In this document: positions 1-8,481 of the stretch, one piece after another
Layout: each line of letters starts with the position of its first letter
How positions within the stretch are numbered: position 1 is the first letter of the stretch
Assembly: GCA_030512335.1 (NCBI GenBank)
Contig: JAULSU010000005.1
Span: 1 to 64,000, forward strand
Origin: Immersiella caudata
Taxonomy: Eukaryota > Ascomycota > Sordariomycetes > Sordariales > Lasiosphaeriaceae
DNA: 64,000 nt
Reading direction: 5' to 3'
The notes under the pieces: generated by a model
Told to the model about the DNA's origin: nothing
Seen by the model: only the letters and a program-made list of their open reading frames with translations
Database searches by the model: none
Program-made: the position numbers and the translations under genes

Positions 1-1
1 C

Positions 2-2911
2 GACATTTTCGTCACCAATTCGGACCTGGTTCGGGCGACCGCTGGCGCCACCACCCTCGCCGAATTAATCTCGACTGTCCCTCAAGCATGGCGCGCGCCT
101 GTTGCCGCACACCTTACCACGGTATATCGAGTGTCGACAAAACTGTGCACGGTCCAGAACACCATTGCACAGTACGAACGCCATACTGCCGAGAAGTCCT
201 TCCCCCCTTCTATTGTCAACTCTGCGAAGGACCCCAAGATCCAGTTCTCGAAAGAGTATCTTGGCACTGAGGAGGGTCGGCTCGCAAAGACCACCATCTC
301 AGGATCTCTACTCTCTGTCCGAAAGGACCTTCTGAAGACTGCCTTGAGTCTGAAGAAAGAAGAGCTCGCCGCTCTGCAAACGCTCGTCGTCTTCAACGAA
401 GTGCAGTGGAAAACCATGCTCTTTGAAGCCGCTACCCGAGCGTCTGCCTCCCTCGGTGGTGTCACCATCAAGGAAAGTGTGTCTAAAGACCCCGGTTTTG
501 ACTGGTCCGGGGCCCCAACACACTCTGTTGCCGAGTTGACGGTATTGTGGAAGCACGGCAGTGCGCTCCACTACAGGGCTTCGGCCCTGGCCCGTTCTCT
601 GGCTGATCGCTCCCTTCTTGAGAAGACACGCGCGTTGTCGCTCAAAAAAGAAGCCGATCATGATATGCGCGACGCCGACCAGGAGCTCACCACACGTGAG
701 GTCGTGCGCGAAGAGATGCGGTCTGAAATGGCCCAACTCAAACAGCAAATAGCTGGCATGATGGGTACGTCCCCCGCCAAACGGCAGGGCGCACCACTGA
801 CTTCCAACAGGCAATGCAAGAAAGTCCGGACCCAAAGGCAAGCCTGGCAAAGGCAAGCCAAAGGGCGGCTCGAAAACCACCAAGTCGTGGTGTCACCAAG
901 AAAGGTGGCCAGGGAAAGAAGAAGGGCAAGAAGTGACCACCTCTGCCTTCCTCTCCCAATGTTCGAAGGATTTTCGGTCTTGGCTCCCTGAGACCTATCC
1001 CACTGTGTATGGTACTTTGTCACTTCACTGCAGAATCAAGATTGCTGTTGCTCTTTCCAAGAGCTGGGAATGGGAAACCGTGAGAACGGCCCAACCCGGC
1101 GTATTCCAGCATACTGGTGTCAACCTCCCCGAAGACATCGAGTACTCGCTCGCCTGCAATCATAAATTCATTCTCCCTCAAGCACCATCACTCAATGACA
1201 TAGAGGAAGCCAAAGAAAGGCTGTCCCGCACGGTTCGCAACCGATGGTTCTTCCGTGACAAGGCAAGTTCGAACTTCATCCCAAAGTTCCATGTCCCCAA
1301 TCTTCGTTGGAACCCACCGCGCGCTTCAAGCGCTATTGAACGAGGACTCGAAGCGGCGATGGCAGTGATCGATGACCAATGTCACCGGGCACTCGCGAGC
1401 ATCGCCATTCGACCCGCCACCCAGCCGTTCTCCAGCTGGAAGAAAGTTCAAGAGTACCTTGAGACCCACCGTCTCCTGGTCAAGCTCACCGATAAAAATC
1501 TCGGGCTTGCGGTCCTCCCCCTAGACTGGTACGACACCAATTGTTTACAGCTGCTCTCCGACACCGAGACTTATCTCCACGTTGAAGAGATCCCTGCTGC
1601 AACACTTGTCACCATCCTGAAAGACTCCATTCCCAAATGGAGACTCCCTCAGGTGATGGAAAAATACCTCTGGACCAAGATCCAAATGGTGATTCCCGAG
1701 TTTCATGCGATTCCCAAGGTCCATAAGACTCCGTGGGCTCTCCGACCCATTGTGCCGTCACACTCATGGGTTACAACATCTACGTCAGAGGTACTTGACC
1801 ATCTACTCCAGCCCATTCTTGAGCACTTCCCCTGGGTTGTCGACTCCTCAAAAGCCGTCATCCAACAAATCAAGAATGTGCAAGTGAGCAGTGCAGCCCC
1901 GATATGGATCCTCACAGGAGATGTGACCTCCTTCTATACGATGATCCCGCCCAACGAATGCTCTAAAGTCATCGCTGGCGCCTGGAAGCTATACTGCCAC
2001 TCCTCGTCCATCACACGCACCACCATCAGGAGTATGGTCAAGTTTGTAATGGACAACAACTTTTTTGCATACCGTGGCCAAACGTTTCGGCAGATGAGAG
2101 GTCTCGCAATGGGCACGTCGTGCGCCCCTGTGCTTGCCAACATCTACGCCGCCTACTTTGAACGAAAGGCCAAGGTTGTCCATCGAGAAGGAGTTCTCCT
2201 CTATGTTCGATACATCGATGACATCCTCTGTTTTTTCAGGGCAGCAAAGAAGAAGTCGAATCTTTTGCTTCAGGCTTCCACATCGGAAGCCTAGAGGTTC
2301 GATGGTCTATCAATCCGCAGCGACTTGAGTTCCTGGACATTGAGTTGATCCGGGGACAACAGATGGGAACACAATTGTGTCACACCCGCCTGTTTCGCAA
2401 GGAATTGAACAGACATCTCTACATACCCTGGTCGTCCGCTCATCCCTTGCATGTCAAGAAAGGCTTTGTCAAAGCCGAGCTCACACGATTTGTCATTCTC
2501 TGTTCACAAGCCAGGTTTTTTGCAGAAGCCCGGCAGGAATTTTATGGCAATCTTCGCAGAAGGGGATACCCTGCGAAGACACTGATTGAATGGTTTCGCC
2601 AAGTGCACTATGATGACAGGCCAATTCTGCTCTTGCCAAAAATCAAGACAGATGCTGCGCCGTTGATGTTATCAGGCCATTACAATCCAGTGTGGGAATA
2701 TGTAGACGTGAAGGAGGTTCTCTCTGCAGCACGAAGGTTCTGGGCGACGGATGAACTGCCGTCTTCCCTACATGAACCGCTGATCAGAAGCCTCGGTCGC
2801 ACAACAAGCCTTTTTGACTTGATGTCGACCTGGAATAAGACAATTCTGCTCTCTCCTTCGGAGGGGGGGCCGGGGCGCTCGCTCCCGACCTTCTGCTCCG
2901 GCGGTTTCTAG
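2..2911 (+). pseudogene. Penelope-like reverse transcriptase ORF, outer copy, frame-broken
   Basis: Open from base 2 (the ATG lies left of the window) to a TAG at 2909-2911, in three frame segments: to 991, 933-2294 and 2345-2911. The N-terminal third is Lys/Glu-rich and probably coiled coil. The RT follows, with GLAMGTSCAPVLANIY at about 2101-2150 and the catalytic box RYIDDIL at about 2208-2228. After the RT there is a roughly 200-residue C-terminal part with no recognised endonuclease. Against the inner copy, the breaks are a 2-nt loss at about 884-890 and one T fewer in the run at about 2231-2236. Where this copy is broken the inner copy is open, and the reverse, so the parent ORF was recently intact or the breaks are sequencing errors. 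Confidence 0.75.
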
Positions 2912-3283
2912 CGACCGGGGCACGGCCGGCCTCGGTGGGCCGCGAGGCTCGCCTGGCTTTGCGTGCCGTTGCTCTCTGCGCGTCGCTGGCTCCCGCTTCC
3001 GCGGATCGTTAGGCTGCGCGCCCTCCGTGTCGGACCCCCTGTCCTTTGGGATCGGTGCACGGATCTGTTACCAATGCAGCATGAAAGCAGCCCCCCACAG
3101 GGGTACCCCTTGGCACGGGTGTTGAATGCTGCCCACGCTACTGTCAGTCTGCAGACTTGGAACAATCCCTCTCCCGTGATTGTTTTGGACATGGTCCTTT
3201 CCTGCTTCGTCATAGGAGAGCTCTCAGAATTCCACTTCTCTCTTTGCACGTCGGGGGGCTCTGTTTGGTTGAGAGTTCGAACC

Positions 3284-3321
3284 TCTAACCCCACCCCTAA
3301 CCACTAACCCTATCCCTAGAA
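3284..3321 (+). repeat. Degenerate telomere-like repeats inside the 3' UTR (outer copy)
   Basis: A stretch of imperfect CCCTAA-type units (ACCCCACCCCTAACC, ACTAACCC, TATCCCTAG) lies about 270 bp upstream of the ribozyme and recurs at the same place in the inner copy. It is thus part of the element, not telomere added at integration. It is complementary to TTAGGG overhangs, so it could help anneal the RNA to a chromosome end; that role is inference. Confidence 0.6.
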
Positions 3322-3595
3322 GCCTTCGGACCCTTCGGGGTTACGGAGGCTTAGCATTTCCCGAGGACGGGGGAATGTTTGTCCGGTTGGCTGGAAAGTC
3401 TCCGGCGCTAAAGGGGGCGATTGGCATCGGCCGCACCTTGGCGTAAGCCTTGGCGCGTGCATGCATGCTTTGTGTCCAATAGTGGGCGTGCCCGCTTCTG
3501 ACTCATTTCCTGAATGTGAGGCCTTCACGGGGAGACCCCCGTGGACCCCCCTCCCTTCAGGAAATAAGACAGGAGCGGTCCCCGCACTTCTGTCC

Positions 3596-3658
3596 TGCCC
3601 TGATGAGCCACAACACAGGCGAAACGGGTGCTTCTTCGTTTTGAGGGCCCCGTCGGCA
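3596..3658 (+). ncRNA. Hammerhead ribozyme motif, outer copy
   Basis: The full hammerhead core is visible by eye in type I order. Helix I is TGCC (3596-3599) with GGCA (3655-3658). The core CTGATGA is at 3600-3606. Helix II is GCC/GGC closing an ACAACACA-type loop (3607-3620). GAA is followed by helix III, ACGGG (3624-3628) with CCCGT (3649-3653). C3654 is the unpaired H17, so cleavage is expected 3' of GTC at 3654/3655. Hammerheads are known in Penelope-like elements, where they cut tandem transcripts into units. Activity has not been tested. Confidence 0.8.
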
Positions 3659-3710
3659 TAGTGTTTTCAGTGTTCATCACTTCTGCAACTCAGCGCATCC
3701 CTTCTTCAGA

Positions 3711-3723
3711 CGTAACCCTAACC
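3711..3723 (+). repeat. Short telomeric stretch at the junction of the two copies
   Basis: GTAACCCTAACC sits exactly where copy 1 ends and copy 2 begins: about two telomere units between the 3' end of the outer element and the 5' end of the inner one. It fits a chromosome end that received a few telomerase repeats on top of the inner element before the outer one was added. Confidence 0.6.
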
Positions 3724-3735
3724 TCTCCGCTGAGA

Positions 3736-6663
3736 ATGGCCCCCAATTCGGTTCGGTCAGTCGACATTTTCGTCACCAATTCGGACCTGGTTCGGGCGAC
3801 CGCTGGCGCCACCACCCTCGCCGAATTAATCTCGACTGTCCCTCAAGCATGGCGCGCGCCTGTTGCCGCACACCTTACCACGGTATATCGAGTGTCGACA
3901 AAACTGTGCACGGTCCAGAACACCATTGCACAGTACGAACGCCATACTGCCGAGAAGTCCTTCCCCCCTATTGTCAACTCTGCGAAGGACCCCAAGATCC
4001 AGTTCTCGAAAGAGTATCTTGGCACTGAGGAGGGTCGGCTCGCAAAGACCACCATCTCAGGATCTCTACTCTCTGTCCGAAAGGACCTTCTGAAGACTGC
4101 CTTGAGTCTGAAGAAAGAAGAGCTCGCCGCTCTGCAAACGCTCGTCGTCTTCAACGAAGTGCAGTGGAAAACCATGCTCTTTGAAGCCGCTACCCGAGCG
4201 TCTGCCTCCCTCGGTGGTGTCACCATCAAGGAAAGTGTGTCTAAAGACCCCGGTTTTGACTGGTCCGGGGCCCCAACACACTCTGTTGCCGAGTTGACGG
4301 TATTGTGGAAGCACGGCAGTGCGCTCCACTACAGGGCTTCGGCCCTGGCCCGTTCTCTGGCTGATCGCTCCCTTCTTGAGAAGACACGCGCGTTGTCGCT
4401 CAAAAAAGAAGCCGATCATGATATGCGCGACGCCGACCAGGAGCTCACCACACGTGAGGTCGTGCGCGAAGAGATGCGGTCTGAAATGGCCCAACTCAAA
4501 CAGCAAATAGCTGGCATGATGGGTACGTCCCCCGCCAAACGGCAGGGCGCACCACTGACTTCCAACAGGCAATGCAAGAAAGTCCGGACCCAAAGGCAAG
4601 CCTGGCAAAGGCAAGCCAAAGGGCGGCTCGAAAACCACCAAGTCGGGTGGTGTCACCAAGAAAGGTGGCCAGGGAAAGAAGAAGGGCAAGAAGTGACCAC
4701 CTCTGCCTTCCTCTCCCAATGTTCGAAGGATTTTCGGTCTTGGCTCCCTGAGACCTATCCCACTGTGTATGGTACTTTGTCACTTCACTGCAGAATCAAG
4801 ATTGCTGTTGCTCTTTCCAAGAGCTGGGAATGGGAAACCGTGAGAACGGCCCAACCCGGCGTATTCCAGCATACTGGTGTCAACCTCCCCGAAGACATCG
4901 AGTACTCGCTCGCCTGCAATCATAAATTCATTCTCCCTCAAGCACCATCACTCAATGACATAGAGGAAGCCAAAGAAAGGCTGTCCCGCACGGTTCGCAA
5001 CCGATGGTTCTTCCGTGACAAGGCAAGTTCGAACTTCATCCCAAAGTTCCATGTCCCCAATCTTCGTTGGAACCCACCGCGCGCTTCAAGCGCTATTGAA
5101 CGAGGACTCGAAGCGGCGATGGCAGTGATCGATGACCAATGTCACCGGGCACTCGCGAGCATCGCCATTCGACCCGCCACCCAGCCGTTCTCCAGCTGGA
5201 AGAAAGTTCAAGAGTACCTTGAGACCCACCGTCTCCTGGTCAAGCTCACCGATAAAAATCTCGGGCTTGCGGTCCTCCCCCTAGACTGGTACGACACCAA
5301 TTGTTACAGCTGCTCTCCGACACCGAGACTTATCTCCACGTTGAAGGATCCCTGCTGCAACACTTGTCACCATCCTGAAAGACTCCATTCCCAAATGGAG
5401 ACTCCCTCAGGTGATGGAAAAATACCTCTGGACCAAGATCCAAATGGTGATTCCCGAGTTTCATGCGATTCCCAAGGTCCATAAGACTCCGTGGGCTCTC
5501 CGACCCATTGTGCCGTCACACTCATGGGTTACAACATCTACGTCAGAGGTACTTGACCATCTACTCCAGCCCATTCTTGAGCACTTCCCCTGGGTTGTCG
5601 ACTCCTCAAAAGCCGTCATCCAACAAATCAAGAATGTGCAAGTGAGCAGTGCAGCCCCGATATGGATCCTCACAGGAGATGTGACCTCCTTCTATACGAT
5701 GATCCCGCCCAACGAATGCTCTAAAGTCATCGCTGGCGCCTGGAAGCTATACTGCCACTCCTCGTCCATCACACGCACCACCATCAGGAGTATGGTCAAG
5801 TTTGTAATGGACAACAACTTTTTTGCATACCGTGGCCAAACGTTTCGGCAGATGAGGTCTCGCAATGGGCACGTCGTGCGCCCCTGTGCTTGCCAACATC
5901 TACGCCGCCTACTTTGAACGAAAGGCCAAGGTTGTCCATCGAGAAGGAGTTCTCCTCTATGTTCGATACATCGATGACATCCTCTGTTTTTTTCAGGGCA
6001 GCAAAGAAGAAGTCGAATCTTTTGCTTCAGGCTTCCACATCGGAAGCCTAGAGGTTCGATGGTCTATCAATCCGCAGCGACTTGAGTTCCTGGACATTGA
6101 GTTGATCCGGGGACAACAGATGGGAACACAATTGTGTCACACCCGCCTGTTTCGCAGGAATGAACAGACATCTCTACATACCCTGGTCGTCCGCTCATCC
6201 CTTGCATGTCAAGAAAGGCTTTGTCAAAGCCGAGCTCACACGATTTGTCATTCTCTGTTCACAAGCCAGGTTTTTTGCAGAAGCCCGGCAGGAATTTTAT
6301 GGCAATCTTCGCAGAAGGGGATACCCTGCGAAGACACTGATTGAATGGTTTCGCCAAGTGCACTATGATGACAGGCCAATTCTGCTCTTGCCAAAAATCA
6401 AGACAGATGCTGCGCCGTTGATGTTATCAGGCCATTACAATCCAGTGTGGGAATATGTAGACGTGAAGGAGGTTCTCTCTGCAGCACGAAGGTTCTGGGC
6501 GACGGATGAACTGCCGTCTTCCCTACATGAACCGCTGATCAGAAGCCTCGGTCGCACAACAAGCCTTTTTGACTTGATGTCGACCTGGAATAAGACAATT
6601 CTGCTCTCTCCTTCGGAGGGGGGGGGGCGCTCGCTCCCGACCTTCTGCTCCGGCGGTTTCTAG
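3736..6663 (+). pseudogene. Penelope-like reverse transcriptase ORF, inner copy, frame-broken
   Basis: ATG at 3736 (MAPNSVRSV...), 13 bp after the copy junction and about 80 nt after the ribozyme of the outer copy. Open to about 5305, then broken by single-nt losses near 5305 and 5347 and 2-nt losses near 5855 and 6158, each judged against the outer copy. Segments 5411-5917, 5865-6344 and 6160-6663 carry the rest. RT boxes MGTSCAPVLANIY (about 5865) and RYIDDIL (about 5965) are both readable. The nominal product is about 970 residues: basic/coiled N-terminus, RT in the middle, C-terminal thumb-like part, no GIY-YIG. A functional protein would need the indels not to be real. Confidence 0.75.
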
Positions 6664-7039
6664 CGACCGGGGCACGGCCGGCCTCGGGTGGGCCGCGAGG
6701 CTCGCCTGGCTTTGCGTGCCGTTGCTCTCTGCGCGTCGCGGCTCCCGCTTCCGCGGATCGTTAGGCTGCGCGCCCTCCGTGTCGGACCCCCTGTCCTTTG
6801 GGATCGGTGCACGGATCTGTTACCAATGCAGCATGAAAGCAGCCCCCCACAGGGGTACCCCTTGGCACGGGTGTTGAATGCTGCCCACGCTACTGTCAGT
6901 CTGCAGACTTGGAACAATCCCTCTCCCGTGATTGTTTTGGACATGGTCCTTTCCTGCTTCGTCATAGGAGAGCTCTCAGAATTCCACTTCTCTCTTTGCA
7001 CGTCGGGGTGGCTCTGTTTGGTTGAGAGTTCGAACCTCT

Positions 7040-7076
7040 AACCCCACCCCTAACCACTAACCCTATCCCTAGAAGC
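7040..7076 (+). repeat. Degenerate telomere-like repeats inside the 3' UTR (inner copy)
   Basis: Same imperfect ACCCCACCCCTAACC/ACTAACCC/TATCCCTAG stretch as at 3284-3321, about 270 bp upstream of the ribozyme. Conservation in both copies shows it belongs to the element. Confidence 0.6.
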
Positions 7077-7345
7077 CTTCGGACCCTTCGGGGTTACGGA
7101 GGCTTAGCATTTCCCGAGGACGGGGGAATGTTTGTCCGGTTGGCTGGAAAGTCTCCGGCGCTAAAGGGGCGATTGGCATCGGCCGCACCTTGGCGTAAGC
7201 CTTGGCGCGTGCATGCATGCTTTGTGTCCAATAGTGGGCGTGCCCGCTTCTGACTCTTTCCTGAATGTGAGGCCTTCACGGGGGAGACCCCGTGGACCCC
7301 CTCCCTTCAGGAAATAAGACAGGAGCGGTCCCCGCACTTCTGTCC

Positions 7346-7406
7346 TGCCCTGATGAGCCACAACACAGGCGAAACGGGTGCTCTTCGTTTTGAGGGCCCG
7401 TCGGCA
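7346..7406 (+). ncRNA. Hammerhead ribozyme motif, inner copy
   Basis: Same fold as in the outer copy. Helix I is TGCC (7346-7349) with GGCA (7403-7406); core CTGATGA 7350-7356; helix II GCC/GGC; helix III ACGGG (7374-7378) with CCCGT (7397-7401); H17 is C7402. The helix III loop is 2 nt shorter than in the outer copy while every core and stem base is kept. Indels thus fall outside the paired elements here. Confidence 0.8.
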
Positions 7407-7473
7407 TAGTGTTTTCAGTGTCATCACTTCTGCAACTCAGCGCATCCCTTCTTCAGACGTACCCTCTAAAAAC

Positions 7474-7625
7474 ATAACCCCACCTAACCCTAACCCTAAC
7501 CCTAACCCTAACCCTACCCTAACCCTAACCCTAACCCTAACCCTAACCCTAACCCTAACCCTAACCCTAACCCTAACCCTAACCCTAACCCTAACCCTAA
7601 CCCTAACCCTAACCCTAACCCTAAG
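7474..7625 (+). repeat. Interstitial telomere tract (CCCTAA)n
   Basis: About 23 units of CCCTAA with one short unit (CCCTA, near 7515) and degenerate leading units (CATAACCCCACCTAACCC). Orientation gives the chromosome end on the left. The tract ends sharply at 7625, where LTR-derived sequence starts. It is a former chromosome end, since capped by the two retroelements. Confidence 0.93.
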
Positions 7626-7803
7626 TATTGCCTGTGGAGGTTCTGGCTGAAAGTCAGAACCTCCTTCTTTATAGACCACTTCGTAGGATTCAGTTTTGTC
7701 AACACCATGGCTGAGGCTGACTGGCGTTCAGGCGGTGCCAGGCATCCAGTCAGCTTCGCTGACCGGAAGCCCAGGGCCCCCTGAACCCCTTTCTTTCTGA
7801 CAG
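7626..7803 (-). mobile_element. Truncated LTR fragment next to the telomere tract
   Basis: The reverse complement begins TGTCAGAAAGAAAGGGG and matches 13491-13665 at roughly 90% by eye, so this is an inverted-orientation relative of that LTR. It lacks the last 80 bp or so of the longer copy: the telomere repeats start where the LTR should continue. No coding sequence. Confidence 0.6.
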
Positions 7804-7849
7804 AAACAGACCCTTGTTTTTGCCGCCCCACTTTTTTTTCCCCACCAAA

Positions 7850-8078
7850 AAACCAATGAAACGGTCACTGTTTCAATGGTCCATTCCTGTTATTGGTAGG
7901 TCACTGTTTCATTGGTAGCCATAGTTTCATTGGTAGTGATAGTTTCATTGGTAAGTTATTGTTTCATTGGTAAGTTATTGTTTCATTGGTAGCCATAGTT
8001 TCATTGGTAAGTTATTGTTTCATTGGTAGCCATAGTTTCATTGGTAGGTCACTGTTTCATTGGTATGTCATTGTCATA
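7850..8078 (+). repeat. 19-bp minisatellite, about 10 units
   Basis: Tandem units of the form GTTTCATTGGTA followed by a 7-nt variable part (AGTTATT, GCCATA, GGTCACT, GTGATA). Three spacer versions alternate irregularly. Flanking sequence at 7850-7905 holds decayed units (GTTTCAATGGTCC). It is not telomeric in sequence and has no open frame. Confidence 0.85.
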
Positions 8079-8080
8079 CA

Positions 8081-8481
8081 TGCAGTTTATAATACTGTAA
8101 AGGTGTAAGTGAGCAGAGTTATTATACACACAGCCCACCTTACTAAGGCACTAGCACCCTAAATCACAAACACCATTAAAACGTCAACCACAATTTATAT
8201 CATAGAAAACAATTATATAAGGAAACGGAAAAAAGTCTGGCAGTTGTATAAGTAAGTACTATCATACCATACCAGGTGCATAGAAATTAGAGTCTAAAAG
8301 GTCATCGGAGTCTACTTATATAAGGAGTATCAGAGTTTACCCCCCTGTACTTTAAGCTGGTCTAAGCTCTCCACCAAAAAAGCATCGGAGTCTACTACAC
8401 TCCGATGGACAATTAGGTTAGGCTTGAACAGAGAATGTACAGGTAGATAGTTTGCTTGTCCTTCTCACTGCTTCTAAAACG
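8081..8481. other. Non-coding, AT-rich
   Basis: No supported gene. Contains two copies of a CATCGGAGTCTACT-like motif (about 8302 and 8382). It is the 3' flank of the NACHT gene. Confidence 0.5.

Larger units (their letters stand above)
1..3711 (+). mobile_element. Penelope-like retroelement, outer copy (5' end cut by the window)
   Basis: Outer of two head-to-tail copies. Base 1 corresponds to base 3762 of the inner copy, so the repeat period is about 3761 bp. It holds one long, frame-broken ORF with a reverse transcriptase, then an 0.8-kb GC-rich 3' UTR, a degenerate telomere-like stretch and a hammerhead ribozyme. It ends near 3711, where TAACCCTAACC leads into the inner copy. Its 3' end faces the centromere and its 5' end the chromosome end, as predicted when the element RNA is reverse transcribed from a TTAGGG 3' overhang. 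No GIY-YIG endonuclease motif was seen after the RT, so it resembles endonuclease-deficient, telomere-associated Penelope-like elements (Athena/Coprina type). Assignment to that clade is inference from motifs. Confidence 0.75.
3723..7461 (+). mobile_element. Penelope-like retroelement, inner copy, full length
   Basis: Complete copy between the junction telomeric stretch and the long (CCCTAA)n tract. Order: short leader, ATG at 3736, long ORF to 6663, 0.8-kb 3' UTR, telomere-like stretch (7040-7076), hammerhead (7346-7406), and a roughly 55-bp tail ending CTTCTTCAGACGT before telomeric DNA. Over kilobases it differs from the outer copy almost only by 1-3-nt indels, many in homopolymers. There are no long terminal repeats or TIRs. 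The 3' end directly precedes CCCTAA repeats, the signature of target-primed reverse transcription on a telomere. This copy fixes the unit size at about 3.74 kb. Confidence 0.78.

Noticed and set aside
308..1023. Long minus-strand ORFs opposite the retroelement ORF
   Set aside because: Shadows of the RT ORF; repeated identically in the second copy because the DNA is duplicated.
3265..3292. tRNA-like GAGTTCGAACCTC (T-arm pattern)
   Set aside because: No acceptor stem, D-arm or anticodon arm around it; part of the retroelement UTR.
3528..3628. Type III hammerhead using CCCGTGG at about 3537-3543 as the cleavage strand
   Set aside because: It would need G at position 17, which does not cleave. 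The type I fold with GTC at 3652-3654 is complete, so it was preferred.
7378..7831. Open frames with Asn-Pro/Thr-Leu and Arg-Val/Gly-Leu dipeptide runs
   Set aside because: They are translations of the (CCCTAA)n tract, not genes.
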